Source: Propionibacteriaceae bacterium (lineage in GTDB: Bacteria; Actinomycetota; Actinomycetes; Propionibacteriales; Propionibacteriaceae). Taken from it: a stretch of DNA of 40,684 nt. The stretch lies in the NCBI GenBank assembly GCA_025965155.1, contig JAOPXN010000022.1, positions 1-40,684 of the forward strand. The letters run 5' to 3'. Position numbers and translations under genes: made by a program. Under the pieces are notes generated by a model. The model was not told the DNA's origin. It worked only from the letters and a program-made list of their open reading frames with translations, and did no database searches. Shown here piece after piece: positions 9,244-17,012 of the stretch (position 1 is its first letter; each line of letters opens with the position of its first letter).

Positions 9244-10461
9244 GTGCCTGATCGACTCGTGCTGGACCCGGTGGAGCAGCGGGTGCTGGGCGCTCTGCTG
9301 GAGAAGCAGCGTACGGTACCCGACACCTACCCGCTCTCGCTCAACGGCCTGCTTGCGGCCTGCAACCAGGCCACCAGCCGTGACCCGGTGGTGGCTTACG
9401 ACCAGGTAACCCTGGTCGATGCGCTCGGGCGTCTCCGCGACCGCGCGCTGGTCCGCTTCGTCAAGCCCACTGGCATCCGCGTGGTGAAGTATCACCAGCG
9501 CCTGGAGGAGCAGCTCGAGCTCGACTCCGCGCGAGCGGCACTGATCTCCGTGCTCTTGTTGCGTGGCGCGCAGACCGCGGGCGAGCTCCGACCGCGGACC
9601 GAACGACTGCAGCCATTCGACGATCGCGAAGCCCTCGAATCCGTCCTTCGAGAGATGGCGGCCGCCGACCCGCCGCTCGTGCGCGAGCTGGAGCGGCAAC
9701 TCGGGCAGCACGACCGGCGCTGGATCCATCTGCTGGGCGCCGACCAGCCCGAAGCCTCGGACCCCCTTCCGCCGGTCGACCGGGAGCAAGTACTGGCAGA
9801 CGGCGGGGCGGCTCGTGATCGCAAGGTCGCCGCCGGGTACGACGCGCTGGCGGAGCACTATGCCGCCGCCTTGTCCGACGAACTGGACGCCAAGCCGTTC
9901 GACCGCTGGTTGCTAGACCGTCTCGCGGATGACGCCAGGGGTGGCCAGGGGCTGGACGTCGGATGTGGACCGGCGCAGATTGCCGGATACCTGGCGCAAC
10001 GCGGCGTGGTGATGACCGGGCTTGATCTGTCGCCCAAGATGGTCGACCAGGCCCGAGCGCGCCAAGCCGAGGTCCAGGTCCTCCACGGCAGCTTCGTGGT
10101 GCCGCCGATGCCACGGGGAGGCGATCCACGCGACCCAGGTTGGGGGCTGGTCACCGCCTGGTACGCCTTCTCCCACCTGGCCGCGTCCGAGCTGGTCCCA
10201 ACGATGGCGGCCCTCACCCGAGTACTGCGCCGCGGCGGAGTTCTGGCCCTCGCCACCCATGTCGGCAACGAGGTGCAGCATCCGGGCACCCTCTGGGGAG
10301 TCGACACCGACCTCGAGTTCGTGCTGCACGACGCTGACGCGGTCATCGCGGCGGCCGAGGCGGCCGGGCTTGTCGACGTTGAGTGGTACCGCAGGAGCCC
10401 CCTGCCCCAGGAAGTCTCGACGCAACGGCTCTATCTCCTGGGACGGCGCGCAACTTCCTAA
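9244..10461 (+). CDS. DUF480 (YceH-like) domain fused to SAM-dependent methyltransferase
   Basis: 405 residues, GTG start. Residues 1 to about 165 match the DUF480/YceH family of two winged-helix units: LDPVEQRVLGALLEKQRTVP, the CNQATSRDPVV segment, and the second unit with RGAQTAGELRPRTERL. Residues about 200-400 are a class I methyltransferase: DVGCG at 238-242 (motif I), GLDLSPKMV with the acidic ribose-binding residue, and a C-terminal region like class I enzymes acting on small molecules. Most YceH proteins are stand-alone and about 220 residues, so the C-terminal methyltransferase is an added module. The substrate is unknown. No strong ribosome site precedes the GTG, but the family sequence starts here. 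The next gene begins 53 nt later. Confidence 0.88.
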   Translation: MPDRLVLDPVEQRVLGALLEKQRTVPDTYPLSLNGLLAACNQATSRDPVVAYDQVTLVDALGRLRDRALVRFVKPTGIRVVKYHQRLEEQLELDSARAALISVLLLRGAQTAGELRPRTERLQPFDDREALESVLREMAAADPPLVRELERQLGQHDRRWIHLLGADQPEASDPLPPVDREQVLADGGAARDRKVAAGYDALAEHYAAALSDELDAKPFDRWLLDRLADDARGGQGLDVGCGPAQIAGYLAQRGVVMTGLDLSPKMVDQARARQAEVQVLHGSFVVPPMPRGGDPRDPGWGLVTAWYAFSHLAASELVPTMAALTRVLRRGGVLALATHVGNEVQHPGTLWGVDTDLEFVLHDADAVIAAAEAAGLVDVEWYRRSPLPQEVSTQRLYLLGRRATS

Positions 10462-10514
10462 AATATCTGGGTTGTGACTCGAAGCCGATGCGTCCGATCA
10501 CATAGTGTCAAGTC

Positions 10515-10832
10515 GTGCCACACACCCTGCTGATCGTCCACGTCGATATCGCGGTTCTGCCCGAACACCTTGACGCGTTCCTGGCTGCGACTCAGGACAA
10601 TGCCGAGGCAAGTCGCGACGAGCCCGGTGTGCTGCGATTCGACGTCCTGACCGACCGGGCCGATCCCAGCCACATCGTTTTCGTCGAGATCTACCGGGAC
10701 GACGCGGCCGCCGCGGCGCACAAGGACACTGCGCACTACCAGCGATGGCGCGACGCGGCGGAGCCGATGATGGCCCGTCCTCGTCAGGCGACCAGATACG
10801 TCAACACCTCACCGGATGACGGGGACTGGTAG
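10515..10832 (+). CDS. Putative quinol monooxygenase (ABM domain)
   Basis: 105 residues, GTG start. A single ABM ferredoxin-like fold: LLIVHVDIAVLPEHLDAFLA at the N-terminus, DEPGVLRFDVLTDRADPSHI in the middle, and the YRDDAAAAAHKDTAHYQRW segment typical of YgiN/LsrG-type proteins. These small dimeric enzymes act on quinols, or (LsrG) on a phosphorylated dione, without metal or cofactor; which applies here cannot be told. Only 3 nt separate it from the iron-type alcohol dehydrogenase, so the two are almost certainly co-transcribed and probably translationally coupled, implying a shared catabolic route. Confidence 0.85.
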   Translation: MPHTLLIVHVDIAVLPEHLDAFLAATQDNAEASRDEPGVLRFDVLTDRADPSHIVFVEIYRDDAAAAAHKDTAHYQRWRDAAEPMMARPRQATRYVNTSPDDGDW

Positions 10833-10835
10833 CCG

Positions 10836-11993
10836 GTGGTTCGTTTCGATCTGGCACTTCCCGCCGACATACGTTTCGGCGCTGGCCGGGTCAGTGAGGT
10901 GCCGCAGGCTCTCGTCGGGCTCGGGGCCACTCGGGTACTGGCCGTCACCGGTCGTGCCGTCGCTCGAGCGGATCAGGTACGGTCGGCGCTGACCGCGGCT
11001 GGAGTCTCAAGCGTCGTGTTCGGAGTTGAGACCGAGCCATCCATCGATGCTGTACGGGCCGCCGTCGCGCTGCTCGTCGAGAGCGGTTGCGACGCAGTCC
11101 TGGGTTACGGCGGCGGCAGCGCATTGGACGTCGCCAAGGCGGTGGCCGTGCTTGCCACGGAGGGAAGCGACCCGCTGGACCATCTCGAGGTTGTCGGTGC
11201 CGGCCGCCCGATTGTCGGACCCGGCCTGCCGTGCATCGCGGTTCCTACGACTGCGGGGACAGGTTCGGAGGTGACCCGAAACGCCGTGCTGTCCGCCGGG
11301 GGTGTGAAGGCCAGCCTTCGGAGCCCATCGCTGCTGCCGAAGGTGGCCGTTGTCGACCCGGACCTGCTGGCCGGGCTACCGAAGGGAACTATCGCGTCCA
11401 GCGGCATGGACGCCCTCTCCCAGCTGATCGAGCCACTGCTGTCGCAGCGCGCAAACCCGTTCAGCGATGCGTTGGCCCGAGACGGGATCCGCCGCTCCGC
11501 CCGTTCGCTGTTGCGCGCGTGGGAGGAGGGGATGGTGGATGCGGGTGTTCGCGAAGACCTGGCGCTTGCCAGCCTGTTCGGGGGGATGTGCCTAGCCAAC
11601 TCTGGCCTGGGAGCGGTCCATGGTCTCGCGGCTGCGGCCGGCGCACGGCTCTCCGCGCCGCACGGTGCAGTCTGCGCCGCGGTACTCGCAGCGACCGTGG
11701 CAGTGAACCTCCGGGCACTGCGCGACCGAGCCCCCGACCACCCTGCGCTACCCCGGCTGTTCGAGATCGCGACCCTGCTCACCGGCGAGCCGGACGCAAG
11801 CCCCGAGGACGCGATCGCCTGGCTGCAACGCCTGACGACCGCACTGGCGATCCCGGGGCTTGCCACCTACGGACTCGACAACCCCGAGATTGGGGCACTC
11901 GTGACGGCCGCTCAGCGGGCCAGCAGCATGCGTGCAAACCCCATCGAACTAAGCGACGCAGAAGTAACCGAGATCGTGACTACTTCCTTGTGA
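10836..11993 (+). CDS. Iron-containing alcohol dehydrogenase family protein
   Basis: 385 residues, GTG start 3 nt after the ABM gene. The N-terminal NAD(P)-binding domain has GYGGGSALDVAKA (about 90-102) and PTTAGTGSEVT (137-147). The C-terminal helical domain carries the metal site. Three of the four usual ligands are visible: D192 (GMDALSQLIE), H262 (VHGLA) and H276 (PHGAVC). The second position of the D-x3-H motif is Q196 instead of His, a variation seen in a subset of this family. Likely an alcohol/aldehyde oxidoreductase or maleylacetate-reductase-like enzyme; the substrate is unknown. Pairing with an ABM monooxygenase suggests small-molecule catabolism. Confidence 0.9.
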   Translation: MVRFDLALPADIRFGAGRVSEVPQALVGLGATRVLAVTGRAVARADQVRSALTAAGVSSVVFGVETEPSIDAVRAAVALLVESGCDAVLGYGGGSALDVAKAVAVLATEGSDPLDHLEVVGAGRPIVGPGLPCIAVPTTAGTGSEVTRNAVLSAGGVKASLRSPSLLPKVAVVDPDLLAGLPKGTIASSGMDALSQLIEPLLSQRANPFSDALARDGIRRSARSLLRAWEEGMVDAGVREDLALASLFGGMCLANSGLGAVHGLAAAAGARLSAPHGAVCAAVLAATVAVNLRALRDRAPDHPALPRLFEIATLLTGEPDASPEDAIAWLQRLTTALAIPGLATYGLDNPEIGALVTAAQRASSMRANPIELSDAEVTEIVTTSL

Positions 11994-12068
11994 CGCCTTG
12001 GATCCGGCCGTACCGCACACCGTAGCCTCGCAGCGCGAAGCCGGCAAAGGCCGACCCTATCTCCATGA

Positions 12069-12320
12069 TCAACTCACGGCGGAACCAGCCAAGCTGCGAG
12101 CGCTGGCGGCGAGGACCACAGCGATCGCCGGCAAGACGATGCAGGGTCCGAGGAACATACCGATGCTCAGCAGCCCCAGCAACGCGGCTACTGAGGTGCT
12201 GAGGCCGATCACCAGCAGGGGCCCGGATGCGCAGCCCTGCAACCGCACCAGCACAGCTGATTGACCGGCGCGGCGCCGACCCAGAGCACGGTTCAGCCGC
12301 CGAAGCAACGCAAGCGCCAA
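12069..12320 (-). CDS. Possible small two-helix membrane protein
   Basis: An 83-residue frame. A basic N-terminal stretch (RRLNRALGRRRAG) is followed by two hydrophobic segments at about 33-52 and 55-72 separated by a short glycine-containing turn. No family is recognised. The TTG start lies immediately after GGGAGG with no spacing, which is poor, and no better start is evident. The hydrophobic pattern and basic flank argue for a real peptide; the start and lack of homology argue against. Confidence 0.3.
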   Translation of the reverse strand: MALALLRRLNRALGRRRAGQSAVLVRLQGCASGPLLVIGLSTSVAALLGLLSIGMFLGPCIVLPAIAVVLAASARSLAGSAVS

Positions 12321-12349
12321 CCTCCCGCGGGGAGGGACCGGCCGCCGGT

Positions 12350-12436
12350 TCCAGTTAGTAGCCGCTCATCGTCGCGGTGAGGCCAGATTCCCGGCGTGTC
12401 GGGGAACCGGTGACGATGAGCGGCCGAAAAATGGAG
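12350..12436. repeat. Palindromic repeat unit, copy A
   Basis: GCCGCTCATCGTC (12361-12373) pairs perfectly with GACGATGAGCGGC (12412-12424). The wider arms (12351-12373 and the reverse complement of 12412-12435) share a TCCA-n6-RGCCGCTCATCG pattern that aligns without gaps to both arms of the palindrome at 30909-30992. A smaller hairpin (TTCCCG ... CGGGGAA, 12389-12406) sits inside the loop. Confidence 0.6.
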
Positions 12437-12575
12437 TGCGCCGCGGATGACCGGGGCGAGTGGCGCCGCGGCTAAGCTGCGGCGCGTGCGCGCGTGGCCG
12501 GGGAAGTGCGGCCTGTAGGCATGGTGGCCGTCGAGCGGTTCGCCGTCGAGGAATCCCGTCAGGGAGACCTCCGAG

Positions 12576-12611
12576 AACGGCCCTGACCAAGTGATCTCGA
12601 TCAGGGCCGTT
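12576..12611 (-). terminator. Terminator hairpin downstream of GH3 gene
   Basis: AACGGCCCTGA (12576-12586) and TCAGGGCCGTT (12601-12611) form an 11-bp perfect stem with a 14-nt loop, 20 nt past the stop of the minus-strand GH3 gene. Read on either strand the structure is symmetrical, so it may also end transcripts from the plus-strand side. Confidence 0.75.
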
Positions 12612-12631
12612 TGTCGTTCCCGACAGCTTCC

Positions 12632-14866
12632 CTACTCCTGCGTGACCTCGAAGCTGGTTGCCAGCTCTGCTGTCGAGTCTCCGCCGACCCAGACGTCGAA
12701 GGTTGACGGATCGCTCACCCAGTCCCGGACCGCGGCGTTCCAGTACCGCCGCTCGTTCGGCCCGACCCGGAACTCGAGCGTGCGTGACTCCCCTGGCGAG
12801 AGGCTGATCCGCTGGAACCCCTTGAGCTCGCGCACCGGACGCAACGCCGAGCCATATCGCTGGCCGAGGTAGAGCTGGACGACCTCGTCGGCCTCTCGAT
12901 CCCCCGCGTTCGTCACCTCCACCGACACGGTCACAGTGCCACCAGACGTGGTGGCAGGTTGATCAACTGAGAGGTTGGCGTACTCGAAGCGGCCGTAGCT
13001 CAAGCCGTATCCAAACGGGAACAGCGGTGTGCTCGCCTCGTCCCAGTAGCGTCGTCCCTGGTTCTCGGGCTCGTGCGAGCGAGCGTGTGCATACACCATC
13101 GGCACCTGCCCGACTGTGCGCGGCCAGCTGAAGGGAAGCTTGCCGCCGGGTGCGACCTCGCCGAACAGCAGGTTGGCGACTGCCGCGCCGCCGTGTGTGC
13201 CCGGGTACCAGATGTCGAGGATCGCCGGCACATGCGCTGCGGCCCAGCGCAGGTCGAGCGGGCGGCCGTTCATCACCAGCAACACCACAGGCGTGCCGGT
13301 CTCGACAACCGCCTGCAGCAGCTCAAGCTGGCGACCCGGCAGCTCCAGTGACGACCGCGACGCCGCCTCGCCGATCATGTTCTGCCACTCACCCACCACA
13401 ACGACCGCAACATCGGATCCGCGTGCGAGGTCGACGGCCTGCTGGAACTCAGCCTCCTCGTCGAACCCATCAGGGTCGGATGGCCTGTTCCGTCCAAACA
13501 TGTCGAACATGGAGGGGAACTCACGTTGCACGACGCGGATCCCTCGAGCATGATCGACCCGCACTCCGTCCCCCGCCTTGGCCCGGATGCCCTCCAACAC
13601 GGTCACCGTCTCGTCAAGATCAAAGTCGAAGACCCATGGACCGATGGTGTCGCGCTTGGAGTCGGCCAGCGGACCGATCACGGCGATCGAGCTCACGCTG
13701 CTGGCGTCCAGCGGCAACAGGTCGTCCTCATTGCGGAGTAGTACGGCGGACCGCTCGGCGGCGATGCGGGCCACGTCGCGGTGTGCTGGGTCGGCGAGCA
13801 CCTCACGGGCGCGGTCTTCGTCCACGTATGGTGCGTCGAAGAGACCCATCCGGATCTTGGCCTCCAGTACGCGCCGGACGCTTGCATCCACTGCCTCCGG
13901 GCTCGCCGCACCAGACTCCAGCGCCTCGGGCAGATGCGCGTAGGCCGCATCCGAAACCGCCATCTCCATGTCCACTCCAGCGTTGACCGCGCGAGCGGCG
14001 GCATCGGTCAGGTCGGCCGCAAAGCCATGGGTCACCAGACTTCGTACGACGTTGGCGTCACTCACCACGAAGCCCTTGAACCCCCACAGCTCGCGCAACA
14101 CCTCGGTGAACAGCCACCGGTTGCCGCCCGCCGGAATTCCGTTCAGCCCCATGTAAGCGGTCATGACATTTCCGGCACCAGCGTCGACCGCCGCCTTGAA
14201 CGGCGGGAAGTACACGTTCCACAGCTCGGAGTCGGAAAGGTTGACTTCGTCGTAGTCGCGCCCGCCGAGGGCGCCCCCGTAGCCGGCAAAGTGCTTGGGA
14301 CCGGCAATGACGCTCTCCGGCGAACCGAGCTCACCCCCCTGGAAACCACGCACCTGGGCGACGGCCACGGCGGCGCCGAGGTACGGGTCTTCTCCCGCGC
14401 CCTCGACTATCCGACCCCAACGTGGATCGCGGGCGATGTCGACCATGGGCGCAAACGTCCAGTGGATGCCAACGGCACGTGCCTCGCGGGCTGCGACCGA
14501 CTGGCCACGCTCAATGGTCTGCGGATCCCAGGATGCCGCCATCGCGATCGGCACCGGAAGAATGGTGCGGAGCCCGTGAATGACGTCGAAGCCGAACAGC
14601 AACGGGATGCCGAGACGGTTGCCTTCGAGGGCCAGTCGCTGCAGTCGGTTGATCTCGGCCGGATCGGTGACGAACAGCAGTGAACCGGCACCGCCCTCGC
14701 CCACAGCTGACTCGACCATCCTCGGCTGCTGTTCGGCGTCGAAGTCGAGGCCAGGCTCGGCTCCCGGTGGCAGGCGGAAATAGAAGTATTGGGTGAGCTG
14801 CCCGGCTTTCTCGGCCGGTGTCATCTGGCTGATCAGCTCATCCACCTGCGACTGGATCGTCTCCAT
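12632..14866 (-). CDS. Glycoside hydrolase family 3 beta-glucosidase (BglX-type)
   Basis: 744 residues with no signal peptide, so probably cytoplasmic. The GH3 (beta/alpha)8 domain spans about 10-340: FGFDVIHGLRTILPVPIAMA, FAPMVDIARDPRWGRIVEGAGEDPYL, the substrate-binding KHFAGYG (191-197), and GFVVSDANVV with nucleophile D270. The (alpha/beta)6 domain follows (about 375-610), then a fibronectin-III-like C-terminal domain (about 650-740). It hydrolyses terminal beta-linked glucose (or xylose) from oligosaccharides. AAGGAG lies 6 nt before the ATG. No transporter or LacI regulator is adjacent, so it stands alone with its own terminator. Confidence 0.95.
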   Translation of the reverse strand: METIQSQVDELISQMTPAEKAGQLTQYFYFRLPPGAEPGLDFDAEQQPRMVESAVGEGGAGSLLFVTDPAEINRLQRLALEGNRLGIPLLFGFDVIHGLRTILPVPIAMAASWDPQTIERGQSVAAREARAVGIHWTFAPMVDIARDPRWGRIVEGAGEDPYLGAAVAVAQVRGFQGGELGSPESVIAGPKHFAGYGGALGGRDYDEVNLSDSELWNVYFPPFKAAVDAGAGNVMTAYMGLNGIPAGGNRWLFTEVLRELWGFKGFVVSDANVVRSLVTHGFAADLTDAAARAVNAGVDMEMAVSDAAYAHLPEALESGAASPEAVDASVRRVLEAKIRMGLFDAPYVDEDRAREVLADPAHRDVARIAAERSAVLLRNEDDLLPLDASSVSSIAVIGPLADSKRDTIGPWVFDFDLDETVTVLEGIRAKAGDGVRVDHARGIRVVQREFPSMFDMFGRNRPSDPDGFDEEAEFQQAVDLARGSDVAVVVVGEWQNMIGEAASRSSLELPGRQLELLQAVVETGTPVVLLVMNGRPLDLRWAAAHVPAILDIWYPGTHGGAAVANLLFGEVAPGGKLPFSWPRTVGQVPMVYAHARSHEPENQGRRYWDEASTPLFPFGYGLSYGRFEYANLSVDQPATTSGGTVTVSVEVTNAGDREADEVVQLYLGQRYGSALRPVRELKGFQRISLSPGESRTLEFRVGPNERRYWNAAVRDWVSDPSTFDVWVGGDSTAELATSFEVTQE

Positions 14867-14977
14867 CCCATTCTCCTTCTGGCATCGTTGCCGTCGTTAC
14901 GCGCTCGCGAGAGACTGACGTGCCCAACCTACGGGATCGGTGCTGGTCGGAGCTTGATACTCGGACGTAAGGCGGAA

Positions 14978-15032
14978 GGCTTCGGTGGCGACGTGAGGTC
15001 ACCGGCCTCGCTCGGGTCAGGGAACCGAAGCC
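14978..15032 (-). terminator. Stem-loop between QorB-like and GH3 genes
   Basis: GGCTTCGGT (14978-14986) pairs with ACCGAAGCC (15024-15032), with a further GAGG/CCTC pairing inside the loop. It starts 23 nt after the stop of the minus-strand QorB-like gene. There is no U-tract, so it is only a candidate terminator; it also lies in the region upstream of the GH3 start. Confidence 0.4.
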
Positions 15033-15054
15033 GACGCCCTCTAACGGCGTGCTC

Positions 15055-15924
15055 TCAGGCCTGGGCGCTGGACAGGGCTGCTCGCACGGCGTCGGGCATC
15101 GAGGTGGTGCGGCGGCCGAGGAGCCTGCTGAGATCGCCGCTAGTGACATACAGCTGTCCTTCGGCGATGCCGCGGTCTGCGTCGGCCAGCACGGCCGCGT
15201 AGCTCTGGGGCAGACCGGCCCCCACCAGCACCTGGGTGTACTCCTCCACTGGGAGGTCGCGGTAGACCACCGGTCGCCCGCTGGCCTCACCGATGGTCGC
15301 CGCCAGCTCTGAGTAGGTGAAGGCCTCGTCTCCCCCGAGCTCATAGACCTGGTCCAGCTGGTCCCTGCTGGCGAGTACGGCCGCAGCCGCCTCGGCCAGG
15401 TCGCTGCGGGTCGCCGCACTGAGCCGTCCGTCGTCCGCGCTGCCCAGCACTGCCCCGTGCTCGAGGTAGCTGGGCAGCTGGCCGGTGTAGTTGTCGATGT
15501 ACAGGTTGTTGCGCAGCAGAGTGAACGGGACGCCGGAATTGGCCAGAATCTGCTCGGTCGCCTGGTGATCAGCTGCAAGCAGGATGTCGGTGCGGTCGGC
15601 ATTGGAGATGCTGGTGTAGGCAAGCAGTCTGGCACCTACTGCCACAGCCTCCTTGATGACGTTGCGGTGCTGCTGGACGCGTCGACCAACGTCGCTACCG
15701 GAGACCAGCAGAACCTTCTCGGCGCCGGCGAACGCCGCCCGGAGCGACTCAGGGTCGTCGTAGTCGGAAGCGCGGGTCTGCACCCCGCGCTCGGCGAGGT
15801 CGTCGATCCGGGAGATAGTGCGCCCCGTCGCGACGATGTTGTCCGCCGCCACCCCCCGGTCCAGGAGGGACTCGACGACATGACGACCGAAGTGGCCGGT
15901 GGCACCGGTGATGACATAACTCAT
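15055..15924 (-). CDS. NAD(P)H-binding SDR-type protein, QorB-like quinone oxidoreductase
   Basis: 289 residues, an atypical short-chain dehydrogenase of the NmrA/QorB type. The dinucleotide-binding loop is ITGATGHFGRH at the N-terminus. EKVLLVSGSDVGRRVQQHRNVI, LLAYTSISNAD and VPFTLLRNNLYIDNY follow in the order and spacing of E. coli QorB, an NAD(P)H:quinone oxidoreductase, and the C-terminal half (YELGGDEAFTYSELAATI) matches as well. Length fits the family. It likely reduces quinones or acts as a redox sensor in the cytoplasm. The ATG is preceded by GAAAGG at moderate spacing. It is single on its strand, with the GH3 gene 188 nt downstream. Confidence 0.88.
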   Translation of the reverse strand: MSYVITGATGHFGRHVVESLLDRGVAADNIVATGRTISRIDDLAERGVQTRASDYDDPESLRAAFAGAEKVLLVSGSDVGRRVQQHRNVIKEAVAVGARLLAYTSISNADRTDILLAADHQATEQILANSGVPFTLLRNNLYIDNYTGQLPSYLEHGAVLGSADDGRLSAATRSDLAEAAAAVLASRDQLDQVYELGGDEAFTYSELAATIGEASGRPVVYRDLPVEEYTQVLVGAGLPQSYAAVLADADRGIAEGQLYVTSGDLSRLLGRRTTSMPDAVRAALSSAQA

Positions 15925-17012
15925 GAGATTGCCTTTCGTGCCTAGGTCAGCGTTCGAAGCTACTACCCAGCATCAGGTGTAGGCCATCCTTGTTACGAGC
16001 TGTCACCGCGCACCGGATCGCACCTGCCGTGCCAGGTCGGCCTCGAAACGGGTCGTGTCACGGGTGAGTCTTGGCCGAGCTTCGCTGAACTTGTAGAACC
16101 CCGGGGACACAGTTGCGGTGTGTAAGCCCTGTTGGTCAAATCCAAAGGCAGGGCTGAGGCGGATGGCTCGCCCGGCATCAGGCCCGGCCGCGGATCGATC
16201 TAGCTTTGTTGATCAGCTTCTAAGCCGGGCACGAAGTGATAAGGCTAGCGGATGTTTGCAGATGTCGTCGCTAAACGGCCAAACTTCCATGCATTGCTTT
16301 GAAGCTATTGTGGCCACTGCGGCACTCGTTAACATCTATCGACACAACTAAGGAAACTTCCGACCTAACAGCCGGCCAGGTAAACGGTGGCGTAACAAAT
16401 CGTTACGTCTCAATGCAAGCAAACCACTTGACACGTCAACGCTCACTGGAAACAATCGATCCCGGGGAGAGAAAAGACGCGCCAAGCGTCACACATTCCG
16501 GGGGGAAACCATTAAACACACACTTCAGCATGCCTGCGCCGAGGAGACCCACTCCCGATGCGCCGCACCGTCGACCAAAGACGAGGACAGGTCCCCGTAG
16601 CACTGAGGCAACTTGCCTCCTACTACGCCGTACCTGTGAACATAGAGCCTTCTAGGCCGCCCTATTGTGAATAGGCGCGCACCACTTCGCTGCGCGGCGA
16701 TCACAAGAAACCCATCACTTCCATGTATCCATAACGGTCCAAAAGCCGCCTGTTTGCGGCACACTTTGGCGGCACTGGAATTACATCCAGGTGATGACTC
16801 TGGTGGACGGTCGAATGGGCTGGGATTCATGGCGAGCGCGGGTCGTTGCTGCGGCGACGTCGAGCGGACTCGCCCCAAGACGACAACTGGGTGCACTAGC
16901 GACTCCAGGTCTTCGTTTTGTCGCGCCCAGTTCAAGCAATTGCGAGACCCTGGGGTCGTATTCCGACCAGCTATGCCAGGTCCACCACATACTTTTGTGA
17001 AAGGTAGTCATC
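15925..17012 (+). promoter_or_regulatory. Long AT-richer leader upstream of the glycan operon
   Basis: No convincing gene in nearly 1.1 kb; base composition from about 16200 to 16780 is well below the genome's usual GC. Inverted repeats: AGCCCTG/CAGGGCT (16125-16131 / 16149-16155), CGTAAC/GTTACG with a 5-nt spacer (16391-16407, operator-like), GACGC/GCGTC (16476-16490). Several short hairpins follow: 16605-16619, CCTAT/ATAGG at 16661-16675, and GCCGC/GCGGC at 16745-16760. A CAAG...GGGGGGAAACC element (16483-16510) resembles one upstream of the second gene set (28162-28185). Together this suggests a promoter region and a long structured 5' leader. Confidence 0.5.

Larger units (their letters stand above)
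11994..12631. other. Intergenic region with palindromic repeat and terminator
   Basis: No confidently coding gene between the alcohol dehydrogenase and the GH3 gene, which converge here. It contains a doubtful small membrane-protein frame on the minus strand (12069-12320), a palindromic repeat unit (about 12350-12436) related to one at 30909-30992, and a terminator hairpin (12576-12611). Confidence 0.6.

Noticed and set aside
13781-14683. A 300-codon open frame on the plus strand inside the GH3 gene
   Set aside because: It is antisense to a fully supported GH3 enzyme, and its translation has the arginine/proline/histidine bias of a shadow frame.
16496-16640. Possible c-di-AMP (ydaO) or c-di-GMP riboswitch suggested by GGGGGGAAACC
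   Set aside because: The other conserved blocks of either class (for example the AGCUAACCUCG segment of ydaO or GGGACGCAAAGC of GEMM) are not found downstream here or after 28176.
16525-16935. A 136-codon minus-strand frame in the leader region
   Set aside because: No ribosome site, no recognisable motif, and a composition unlike genuine proteins of this genome.
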